Assembly (NCBI GenBank): GCA_028820935.1
Contig: JAPPHZ010000019.1
Span: 18,586-72,292, forward strand
Reading direction: 5' to 3'
DNA from: a bacterium
GTDB lineage: Bacteria > Actinomycetota > Acidimicrobiia > Spongiisociales > Spongiisociaceae
Length of the DNA: 53,707 bases
Shown here: positions 27,276 to 35,222 of the stretch, in pieces
How positions within the stretch are numbered: the first letter of the stretch is position 1
Layout: each line of letters starts with the position of its first letter
The notes under the pieces: model-generated
Seen by the model: the letters and a program-made list of their open reading frames with translations, nothing else
Database searches by the model: none
What the model was told of the DNA's origin: nothing
Translations under genes and position numbers: made by a program

Positions 27276-27937
27276 CTTCTCTCCTCCTCCGTACGAAGCC
27301 AGGTGGCGCACCGGTGCTCCTGTTACCCGGCACGAGACGCCAAGGAGACTCCTCGCGCTTCCCGGCCCCAGAAGGGTACTCCACCCATAGTGATGGGCAC
27401 TCCCGACCGGAGCCATGGAGTCCGGAACGAGCAGGCCCCGCCGGCTCGCTGACCGTCTGAAGCGGACCGCCGGTCTGGTCCCGTGACGGCATGGGCGCGA
27501 TTGGCGGCCCCATGCCACCAGGAGCCGGGCGCCCTCGGCGGCGGTGAATGTGTGGTGAGTACCTGTTCACTATCACCGCGCGTATGTGAGGATCGATTCA
27601 CTTTGTATATCAAGCGGTTTCCTACCAATACAATGAGAAGTGGAGCGTCGATCCGGGCGGGAGCCTAGGACTCGAATGCTTCATACCCCTCGCGTCGGGC
27701 CACCCGGGCGGCGCCAGCCGGCGATCGCAGCGGCCGGACGCGGGCTACCAGGCGCCGCCAACCAGGAACTCCCGGTGCGGAACCGCGAGGGCCTCGGCGG
27801 CACGTGGAGAATCAGGCACGAGGATGCGCGAATGAGTATGAAGGTATGGTGAAAACAAGGCAGGCAGCGGCACGACCGCTTGTGGAACGTTTAAGGGACC
27901 GTGAACAGCACCGCGGCGCGACTCGCTCGGTGTCCAC
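27276..27937. other. Divergent intergenic region between xsc and the sensor kinase gene
   Basis: 662 bp without a convincing ORF. Holds a two-step hairpin at 27541-27579, and on the minus strand a possible promoter TTGTAT - 18 bp - TATACA (27633 to 27604) that would give xsc a leader of about 320 nt. The same stretch has TTGTAT/ATACAA inverted repeat symmetry, so it may serve both directions. Confidence 0.45.
27541..27579. promoter_or_regulatory. Nested inverted repeat, possible operator
   Basis: Outer arms GCGGTGA (27541-27547) and TCACCGC (27573-27579), inner arms GTGA/TCAC (27555-27558, 27567-27570). Located about 265 bp upstream of xsc. Symmetry fits a regulator binding site or RNA hairpin; no T-tract. 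Confidence 0.4.
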
Positions 27938-30310
27938 ATGACCCGTTTGAACGAAGGCGACCGGCTTCGGGCCGAGAACGAGACGCTGCGGGCCCGTATC
28001 TCCCGGCTGACCGAGGCGATCCTGCGGATCAGCGAGGATCTGGACCTCGAGACCGTTCTCCAGCACGTGGTAGACGGTGCCCGGTCGCTGACAAGCGCTC
28101 GTTACACGATACTTACCACGTACAGCGAGGAGGGCGAGCTTCAGGACGCGCTGTTGTCCGGCTGGAGCGAAGAGGAGACCGGCCGGTTGCTCGCCTACGA
28201 TTCCGGGCCGGCCCTGGTCGAACACCTCAAGGGACTACGGGAACCACTCCGGACCCGGGATTTTGCGGCCTACGCCGCCGCGGCCGGCTTCACTGATCTT
28301 CCCATCAAGTTGAGGGCCTTCCTGGGTATGCAGATCCGCATTCGGGACAGGCACGTGGGCAACATCTACATCGCCGAGAAGGAGGACGGCGGGGAGTTCA
28401 CCCTCGAGGACGAGGAGACCGTGAAGATGTTCGCCGCGCAAGCGGCGACGGCTATAACCAACGCCCGCCGGTACGGCGACGAGCAGCGGGCCAAGGCCGA
28501 TCTCGAGGCCCTTGTGAACACATCCCCGGTCGGGGTGCTGGTCATCGACGCCGTCACGCGGGAAGTGGTCAAGATCAACCACGAGGCGAGCCGCATCTTC
28601 GGCTGCGGATCCGGAGACCCAGCCGACTGCGCACGGGCTCTTGAACGGGTCCAGTTCCGGAGCTTGGACGGAACCGTGCTACCGGCCGGCGAGGTTCCCT
28701 ATGAACGGGCTGCCCGGACCGGCGAAGCCGTTTATGCGGAGGAACTGGTGATCTGCCCTCCATCCGGCGGCCAGGTGACCACGCTCGTCAACACCACTCC
28801 GGTCCTTTCCGAGCAGGATGAGTTGATCGCTGTGGTGGTCACGATCCAGGACATCACACCCCTCGAGGAACTGGAGCGACTGCGTACCGAGTTCCTGGGG
28901 ATGGTCAGCCACGAGTTGAGGACGCCGCTGACGTCGATCAAGGGCTCCGCCGCCACCGTGCTTGCTGCCTCATCGCCGCTCGACCCTGCCGAGACCCGCC
29001 AGTTCTTCCACATCATCGAGCAACAGGCCGATCACATGCGGGGCCTGATCAACAACCTGTTGGACCTGAGCCGCATAGAGGCAGGAACCCTGTCCGTCAT
29101 CACCGAACCTACCGACGTCGCAGCCGTGATCGACCAGGCGAGGAACCTGTTCCTGAGCAGCGGATACCGCAACAGTATCGAGGTGGATGTGGCGCCGGGC
29201 CTGCCGCGTGTCCCGGCGGACGGGAAGCGGATCGTCCAGGTGTTGCACAACCTGTTCTCCAACGCGTCGAAGTACTCCAGGGACTGGTCCCCCATCCGGG
29301 TGACAGCCTGGCTGCATGAGGCCCAGGCCGTGATAGCGGTATCCGACGAAGGCACAGGTATCGCCAGCGAGCACCTGCCCCGCTTGTTCACGAAGTTCTC
29401 CCGGGTAGACGCCGGAGGAGACCACCGGGTTGGCGGCCACGGCCTGGGCCTCGCCATCTGCCGGGGCATCGTGGAGGCCCATGGAGGCCGTATCTGGGCG
29501 GAGAGCGATGGGGAAGGGCATGGAACGCGGTTCCTCTTCACGATCCCGACCGTCGACGAGTCCACCGCGAGCCCTCTACCCGACCGCATCGACGGATCCG
29601 CCGGTCCCGGGCATGCGCCCCGAGAAAGCGACCGGATCCTGGTGGTGGACGATGATCCCCAGATGCTGCGCTACGTCCGCAATACCCTCGCCGAGGCCGG
29701 CTACACGCCGATGGTGACCGGCGACGTGAGCGAGGCGAGCACCATGCTGGAGTCGGAGAGGCCACAGCTCGTACTGCTGAATCTGGTCATGCCCGGAGTC
29801 GCAGGGTTCGACTTCCTGGCGCGAATTCGTACGGATTCGCACATCCCGGTCATCGTCCTGTCAGGGCGTGGGCGTGGCCAGGACATCGCCAAGGCATTCG
29901 AGTTGGGTGCGGCAGACTACGTTGTCAAACCCTTCTCGCCGGCGGAACTGGTGGCCCGTATCGGAGCGGCGTTGCGACACGCGGCCGCCCACCCGCACGG
30001 CGGGATGGAGCCCTATACATACGGCGACCTCGTCATCAACCACTTGGAGCGTGCCGTGACCATGTCGGGCAAACCGGTGCGCCTCACGCCCACCGAGTAC
30101 AAGCTGCTCTTCGAACTCTCCAGGCACCCCGGACGGGTACTGACCCACGACCAGCTTCTGCGGAGTGTATGGAGCGAAGACCACCCGGCCGATCAGCGTC
30201 TGCTCCGCTCGTTCATCAAGAACGTGCGCCAGAAGCTTGGAGATGACGCGAGGAATCCCTCATACATCTTCACGCAGTCCGGCGTCGGTTACCACCTCGC
30301 CAAGCCCTAG
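27938..30310 (+). CDS. One-piece two-component protein: GAF-PAS-HisKA-HATPase-REC-winged helix, with Asn at the phosphoacceptor
   Basis: 790 residues holding a whole signalling path. Coiled-coil start (5-30), GAF (about 35-180), PAS (185-310), HisKA with MVSHELRTPL (His 325), HATPase with N-box NLFSNASKYS, G1 DEGTGI and G2 GGHGLGLAI (about 430-535), receiver (565-680) and an OmpR-type DNA-binding domain (about 690-788) with LTPTEYKLLFELSRHPGRVLT. In the receiver, the acid pocket DDD 571-573, Ser 642 and Lys 664 are present but the phosphoacceptor reads VLLNLVMPG: Asn 615 (codon 29780-29782) instead of Asp. No membrane segment, so cytosolic. Start ATG lacks a clear ribosome binding site. Confidence 0.9.
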   Translation: MTRLNEGDRLRAENETLRARISRLTEAILRISEDLDLETVLQHVVDGARSLTSARYTILTTYSEEGELQDALLSGWSEEETGRLLAYDSGPALVEHLKGLREPLRTRDFAAYAAAAGFTDLPIKLRAFLGMQIRIRDRHVGNIYIAEKEDGGEFTLEDEETVKMFAAQAATAITNARRYGDEQRAKADLEALVNTSPVGVLVIDAVTREVVKINHEASRIFGCGSGDPADCARALERVQFRSLDGTVLPAGEVPYERAARTGEAVYAEELVICPPSGGQVTTLVNTTPVLSEQDELIAVVVTIQDITPLEELERLRTEFLGMVSHELRTPLTSIKGSAATVLAASSPLDPAETRQFFHIIEQQADHMRGLINNLLDLSRIEAGTLSVITEPTDVAAVIDQARNLFLSSGYRNSIEVDVAPGLPRVPADGKRIVQVLHNLFSNASKYSRDWSPIRVTAWLHEAQAVIAVSDEGTGIASEHLPRLFTKFSRVDAGGDHRVGGHGLGLAICRGIVEAHGGRIWAESDGEGHGTRFLFTIPTVDESTASPLPDRIDGSAGPGHAPRESDRILVVDDDPQMLRYVRNTLAEAGYTPMVTGDVSEASTMLESERPQLVLLNLVMPGVAGFDFLARIRTDSHIPVIVLSGRGRGQDIAKAFELGAADYVVKPFSPAELVARIGAALRHAAAHPHGGMEPYTYGDLVINHLERAVTMSGKPVRLTPTEYKLLFELSRHPGRVLTHDQLLRSVWSEDHPADQRLLRSFIKNVRQKLGDDARNPSYIFTQSGVGYHLAKP

Positions 30311-30330
30311 GACTACTGCCCGAGACAGAG

Positions 30331-30356
30331 ACCCTGCAGGGTTCACCGGGTGGTGA
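30331..30356 (+). terminator. Two adjacent short hairpins after the sensor kinase gene
   Basis: ACCCTGCAGGGT (30331-30342) is a perfect palindrome and TCACC-GGGT-GGTGA (30343-30356) follows immediately. No T-tract. Confidence 0.35.
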
Positions 30357-30558
30357 TGCCTGGTCGGATGCCGGGCCCCGGTTCCGGAACCCACCTGACG
30401 GAGCAGGTTGCGATGGATGGAATCCTGTCCGCCCCCGCGGCGACCACCCGCTTGGGGCCGTTGCGGTCCCGGCGCCGCCACTTACCGACGATTGTGCACT
30501 CCCTATACGCCCGCGCGGATATAGAGTTACGCCTCACCGGCACGTAGGAGGTGAGAGG

Positions 30559-31548
30559 ATGGCCGGGCTCACGGTGGACCAGTTGGACCGGTTCCAGGAG
30601 GACGGTTACCTGATCGTCGAGGATGTACTCACCGGGGAGGATCTGGCCGCGATCGAGGCCGAGTACCGGAAGATCGTCGATCGGGTCTCAGCCGACCTGG
30701 CCCTCGAAGGAAAACTGCGGCCGCTCACCGGGACCACCTTCTCGGAGTGCTACATCGAGGCGATGCAGCAACTCGACGACATGTACGACCTCTACCAGCA
30801 CCTCGACATCTCCCTCCCGCTGCTCGAGGACCTCGACCATAGCCACACCATGAACGCCGGGCCGGAGGCGTTCCGCCTGCTCACCAACCCGCGCCTACTC
30901 GACATCGTGGAGTCGGTGATAGGACCGGAGATCTACTCCAACCCGGTGCAGCACACCCGGATCAAACCGCCCGTCCGCCATCTGCCGGAGGCGGCGCTCG
31001 ACGCCAACATCGCCGCCACCCTGTGGCACCAGGACTCGGCCGTCATCGATACCGAGGCCGATGAAACCGACATGCTGACCGTATGGCTCGCCGTGACGGA
31101 TGCCACCCTCGAGAACGGGTGCCTGATCGTGGAACGCGGCAGCCATCGCGAGGAGATGACCCTTCACTGTCCGGGCAAGATCTTCCCCGCCGAGATCTAC
31201 ATTCCCGAGTCGATCATCGACGACGGACGGGTCATTCCCATGGAGGTGCCGGCCGGAGGTGCGATCCTGCTGAACAAGCTCACCGAACACGGTTCCCTGG
31301 ACAACCACAGCGACGACATTCGGTGGAGCTTCGACCTCCGCTACCAGCCGATCGGCCAGCCCACCGGCCGCTCCGTGTTCCCCGGATTCGTCGCCCGCAG
31401 CCGGGCCCACCCCGAGTTGGTGGTCACCGACCCCGAAGAATGGGCGAACCTGTGGTGGGACGCCCGGGACCGGATCGCCGGCGGCGTGACGTCCATGCAC
31501 CTGAACGCACGATGGGAGGCCAACGCCCGCCAGCCCATCTGCGCCTGA
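30559..31548 (+). CDS. Phytanoyl-CoA dioxygenase (PhyH) family protein
   Basis: 329 residues, Fe(II)/2-oxoglutarate dioxygenase. The facial triad is visible: WHQDSA gives His 157 and Asp 159, and the distal His is His 244 or His 250 in TEHGSLDNHS; DIRWSFDLRYQP supplies the Arg that holds 2-oxoglutarate. NGCLIVERGSHRE is the typical product-side loop. Strong ribosome binding site GGAGGTGAG six to seven bases before ATG. A TATAGA box lies near 30520. Substrate cannot be read from sequence; bacterial relatives hydroxylate diverse small molecules. Sits between the one-piece regulator and a convergent hydrolase; may be the regulator's target. Confidence 0.88.
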   Translation: MAGLTVDQLDRFQEDGYLIVEDVLTGEDLAAIEAEYRKIVDRVSADLALEGKLRPLTGTTFSECYIEAMQQLDDMYDLYQHLDISLPLLEDLDHSHTMNAGPEAFRLLTNPRLLDIVESVIGPEIYSNPVQHTRIKPPVRHLPEAALDANIAATLWHQDSAVIDTEADETDMLTVWLAVTDATLENGCLIVERGSHREEMTLHCPGKIFPAEIYIPESIIDDGRVIPMEVPAGGAILLNKLTEHGSLDNHSDDIRWSFDLRYQPIGQPTGRSVFPGFVARSRAHPELVVTDPEEWANLWWDARDRIAGGVTSMHLNARWEANARQPICA

Positions 31549-31583
31549 CCCGTCCCGGCATCGGGGCTCCTCCCCCCGGCCGG

Positions 31584-33404
31584 TCAGCAGATCGTGGTGC
31601 GTTCTTCGGGAAGAACGAGGTCGATCAAGGCCCGGTGGATGATCTCGTTGGCGCATTCGTTGTTGGGATACACGCCGTGCGCGAAGTGCTCGGCCACGAC
31701 CAGGTAGCCGTTCGACAGCGTATCTTCCACCAGCTCGCGTGACTCGCTGAGCGGCGTGGCGGGATCCTGCGGGTTGCCGATGACCACGATGGGCACATCG
31801 CTGCCGTCGAGCGTCCCGCCGAACGAGGCCCGATCGAGCAGGTCGTAGAACGCGCATGTGCCCGGCGCTGCGAACTCGAGGTGGGCCAGTAGCGGCAGTT
31901 CCCGGCGCACCGCATCCTCCATCGCCTCCTCGTCGGACAGCCGCACGTGGCGATCCAGTTGCGGGTTCAGCACCCACGAGTCGAGGCAGTTGACATGCTC
32001 GACGAACGTGGTACCACCGCTGCTGTCCCCGAGCTGAAACCGGGCGAACTCGGCGAGGAGGGATGGATCGTCGGCCTCGACCAGCAGGGCGTAGCCTATC
32101 CACAGGTACGGCCAACTCTCCTGGCTGTACAGCGGCGTGATGATCGCCAGTGCTCCCGCGACCGGATTCCCGCCCGTGGCTTCGACCACCGCCTCGAGCG
32201 CTCCGACGTTCTCCTTGAAGTACCCGCGCGGGTCGCCGTCGTTGTATATCGGGCACCGGGGCTGATCACACGCGTCAAGGGCTTCGCCCAGCAGCACCTC
32301 GAACTGGCGGAGCTCATCGATGACGTTGGCGACGCGCGCCTCGACCGTGCTGACATCGTCGACCGGGTTGTCCGCGCCGTCGACCACCATGGCTCGCACC
32401 GACTCGGGGAACAACGTCGCGTACCACACGCCGAGCGCGGCGCCGTACGAAGCGCCGAAGTAGCTGATCCGCTCCGCTCCGAGCGCCTTGCGGATCTCGT
32501 CCATGTCGCGGGCCACGTACTCGCTATGCAGCAGTCCGGCTGCCGTGCCCATGGACTCCACGCAGAGCAGCGCCGCCGCCTCGGCCGCAGCGTATTCCTC
32601 GGCGGTGTCGAACGGGAGTTCCACCTGCGACAGCAACTCGAGTTGCGCTCCGGGCTCGCCGCACACGAAGCGCGGCTCCGAGAGCCCCACGCCACGCGGG
32701 TCGAAGCCCATGATGTCGAACCGTTCGAGCACCGGTGCGGTGAAGACCACACCGGGGCCGTCCAGGGCCCACGCAGCCATGTCGATGCCGCTGGCGCCGG
32801 GTCCTCCGGGATTCACCACCAGGTAGCCGATGCGGCGGTCCGGATCGGTGGCGCGGTGCACGGCGATGGTGAGGGCCAGCTCTCCCGCACCCGGGTCGCG
32901 GTAGTCGAGCGGCACCGTCACGACACCGCACTCGAGCCCCTCGACACCACAGTCGATCCACCGGACGGTGCGCTTGGGGGCCGCAGGGCTCCCGTCCGCG
33001 CCATCCACGGCGCCGACTTCGTCGACCGGATCCGCCGTGTCCCCTTCGTCCGCGCTGTCCGCGGCGCTGTCCGGGTCGTCCCTGCGATCCGCGCCTGCGA
33101 CGGAAGTGACGGTGGTCGTCGCGCTCGGATCAGGACCTGTCGTCACCGTCCCGCCGGCGGCGGTGGATGTGGTGGTCGCCGGCTCGCCAAGGGCGGAAGA
33201 AGACGTGGTGGTAGCCGGCTCGCTCACCGAGGCCGGAGTCGGGCTCGTCGTTGCCCCGGCCTCGCCGCCGGCGTCGTCGTCGTCCGGTGACGAGCATGCC
33301 GCTGCCAGCAGTCCGAGCAGCATGACCGTTATCAGGATGCGGCACCGATGAGTACGAGCGCCGCCCCTGCCACCGCCACGAGGTAGTGGAGTGTTCCAAG
33401 ACAT
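31584..33404 (-). CDS. Secreted lipoprotein alpha/beta hydrolase (tripeptidyl aminopeptidase-like)
   Basis: 606 residues. Lipoprotein signal with lipobox LLAAAC (Cys 37), then a Ser/Thr/Asp-rich linker (38-145) and an alpha/beta hydrolase of the SlpD/TAP (peptidase S33) group. NPGGPGASG (198-206) forms the oxyanion region, FGASYG holds nucleophile Ser 319, and the C-terminal NPQDPATPLSESRELVE and HFAHGVY supply Asp and His; the last ~100 residues match the TAP C-terminal domain. It would trim peptides or esters outside the cell. ATG has AGGGGG upstream. Gene is convergent with the PhyH gene. Confidence 0.88.
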   Translation of the reverse strand: MSWNTPLPRGGGRGGARTHRCRILITVMLLGLLAAACSSPDDDDAGGEAGATTSPTPASVSEPATTTSSSALGEPATTTSTAAGGTVTTGPDPSATTTVTSVAGADRRDDPDSAADSADEGDTADPVDEVGAVDGADGSPAAPKRTVRWIDCGVEGLECGVVTVPLDYRDPGAGELALTIAVHRATDPDRRIGYLVVNPGGPGASGIDMAAWALDGPGVVFTAPVLERFDIMGFDPRGVGLSEPRFVCGEPGAQLELLSQVELPFDTAEEYAAAEAAALLCVESMGTAAGLLHSEYVARDMDEIRKALGAERISYFGASYGAALGVWYATLFPESVRAMVVDGADNPVDDVSTVEARVANVIDELRQFEVLLGEALDACDQPRCPIYNDGDPRGYFKENVGALEAVVEATGGNPVAGALAIITPLYSQESWPYLWIGYALLVEADDPSLLAEFARFQLGDSSGGTTFVEHVNCLDSWVLNPQLDRHVRLSDEEAMEDAVRRELPLLAHLEFAAPGTCAFYDLLDRASFGGTLDGSDVPIVVIGNPQDPATPLSESRELVEDTLSNGYLVVAEHFAHGVYPNNECANEIIHRALIDLVLPEERTTIC

Positions 33405-33726
33405 CTAGCAGCCCCCTGCGGGAGTGGTTCGGTGGACGGCAAATCCTATCCGTGAGCCGGGTCTACAGACGACCCGGCTTGCCGGCCTCAGCTCCCCAGG
33501 TCAATTATCGAGGAGCCAGGCGAGCATCGAGGTCGAGATTGCGATGAGTTCCGGCGGCTCCGGATCGAGCACCCTGCGGGCGGCCACGATCCCCCGCCAC
33601 AGGAACCTGCGATTTTGAAAGCCACAGTTTCAACTTCGGGCGTTTTTTGAAAGGCACGTTGTCAAAATTGGAGGGTTCCACAGATTCTCGGCTCCACGTC
33701 GATGTAGTTCCGCCGCGGTGATGGCT
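33405..33726. other. Intergenic region with a pair of 32-bp-spaced palindromic repeats
   Basis: 322 bp between the hydrolase start and the DUF4143 gene end, no supported ORF. The right half (33610-33675) is AT-rich and holds the repeat pair described separately; the left half is ordinary GC-rich DNA that should hold the hydrolase promoter, though I see no good -10. Confidence 0.5.
33613..33674. repeat. Tandem operator-like repeats TTTTGAAAGNCAC
   Basis: Units at 33613-33642 and 33645-33674 start TTTTGAAAGCCACAGTTTCA and TTTTGAAAGGCACGTTGTCA, with a 32-bp period (three helical turns). Each is an inverted repeat (TTGAAA...TTTCAA; TTTTGA...TCAAAA). Placed upstream of the hydrolase gene and just past the DUF4143 stop. 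Confidence 0.7.
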
Positions 33727-35010
33727 TCACGGCCCCAGCGACGTGATGGGTATCACGCACACCCCGTCGGGGCGCTCGAACGCATAGCCGGTGGCGGTCA
33801 ACACGATCAGCCGCGACGGGACACCTTGCGAGGCGCTGTCGACTCTGGTCCGGAGCCTGATGAGAGCTTCCGCGGCCTTGTCGATGGCGTCGCGGCCACC
33901 CAGCTTGACCTCCGCCGCCGCCCAGCGGCCGTCCGGTTGGGTTATCACCAGGTCCACCTCGAGGCCCTGGCTGTCGCGATAGTGGGAAAGAGTGGCCCGG
34001 TTGGCGGCGGCGTACACCTGCAGGTCGCGGGTGACCATGGATTCGAAGAGCCGGCCGGCGAAGCGCAGATCCCGCATCAGGGCCGCTACCCCCGTGTCGA
34101 GAACGGCGACCGTCAGGGAGGGATCGGCAAGGTGGAGTTTGGGGGCCTTGCGCGCCTGTGCCCGGGAGGCCAGGTGCGGTCTCCAGGCCGGTACCTGCTC
34201 CACCACGAACAGGCGACCAAGCGCATCGAGGTACTGGGGAACGGTGCGGCGCTCCAACCCCGGCTGTCCGTTACCGGGCGCCGTGTCCGCCGCCAGCGTG
34301 GTGTGTTTGACGTCTGTGGCCACGTTTCTGGCTATTGAGATCAGCAGGCGCTCCATCTTGAGAGGATTCCGCTCGACACCGTCCACCCTCGACACGTCGG
34401 TGCGGGTGATCTCGGACAGGTAAGCCCGGGCCGCGTCGCGCGCGGCGTCGACGCTCGCTCCGACGTGCTGGGGCCATCCGCCTCGGCAGGCCAGCCCGAG
34501 GACGTGGTCGAGGGAGTGGCCCTGGTCAGTGGCCTGGCAGGGCCCGCCCTCCAGAATGTCGCTGAGCGATATCCTTCCGTCTGACTCGCCAGACTCGAAC
34601 AGGCTCATGGGACGCATGCGCACCCGGATGATCCTGCCGGCGCCCGAATGCCTGGTGACGTCGTCCGGAGGGTTGGCGGAGCCGGTGAGGATGAACTGGC
34701 CTTTGAGGCCTCGAGCATCGCAGGCCCGGCGCATGGGGTTCCAGATGCCCGGCGCCAGTTGCCATTCATCGAGCAGTCGTGGCGTCTCTCCGGCAAGGAT
34801 GCCACCGGGCTCCATACCGGCCGAGAGGGCTTCGTTCGCGCGTTCGTCGAGGTACACGGCGCTCCGGGCAAACCTTCGACCGGTCCATGTCTTGCCGCAG
34901 GCCCTCGGGCCCTCCACCACGACGGCGGGCATCGTCTCCAGGGCAGAACGCATCTCGCCGTCCACGATCCTGGCCAGGTAGCCGGTAGGCGTGATCGTGT
35001 CCGGTACCAC
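33727..35010 (-). CDS. ATP-binding protein, AAA_14 / DUF4143
   Basis: 427 residues from GTG 35010, preferred because AAAGGG lies seven bases upstream; a TTG at 35082 would add 24 residues. Walker A VEGPRACGKTWTGR (Lys about 40), LLDEWQLAPGIWN as Walker B, ILTGSANP as sensor 1, and the C-terminal DUF4143 nuclease-like part with FESMVTRDLQVYA, HYRDSQGLEVDLVI and AAEVKLGG, the last resembling a PD-(D/E)xK core (ExK). Such genes are sporadic, often multi-copy, and of unclear role; some are considered defence or addiction related. It stands alone beside unusual repeats. Confidence 0.88.
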   Translation of the reverse strand: MVPDTITPTGYLARIVDGEMRSALETMPAVVVEGPRACGKTWTGRRFARSAVYLDERANEALSAGMEPGGILAGETPRLLDEWQLAPGIWNPMRRACDARGLKGQFILTGSANPPDDVTRHSGAGRIIRVRMRPMSLFESGESDGRISLSDILEGGPCQATDQGHSLDHVLGLACRGGWPQHVGASVDAARDAARAYLSEITRTDVSRVDGVERNPLKMERLLISIARNVATDVKHTTLAADTAPGNGQPGLERRTVPQYLDALGRLFVVEQVPAWRPHLASRAQARKAPKLHLADPSLTVAVLDTGVAALMRDLRFAGRLFESMVTRDLQVYAAANRATLSHYRDSQGLEVDLVITQPDGRWAAAEVKLGGRDAIDKAAEALIRLRTRVDSASQGVPSRLIVLTATGYAFERPDGVCVIPITSLGP

Positions 35011-35209
35011 CCGCTGCCCTTTCTTCGCGATCTCCGTTGCGCAGACCCTGGTAAGCCTATATGCCACTTTAGCGGCGTTCAATATGCCAATAAACCGGCC
35101 GCCTCAGCCCTCGGGCTCCGGTCAGGCAGCAATTACCGGGATCTGTGGCCACATCGGCGAGTGGCCACAGGTCAATGGCGGATGTATTCGCGGAACGATC
35201 CGTAACCGT

Positions 35210-35215
35210 TAACGT
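35210..35215 (+). promoter_or_regulatory. -10 box TAACGT for a leaderless ThDP enzyme gene
   Basis: TANNNT hexamer with last T 8 nt before ATG 35223; no ribosome binding site is present, fitting leaderless initiation. Confidence 0.45.
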
Positions 35216-35222
35216 GCCCGGC

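Noticed and set aside
27640-27852. 70-residue ORF between xsc and the sensor kinase
   Set aside because: No ribosome binding site, Arg/Pro/Gly-rich, no recognisable feature.
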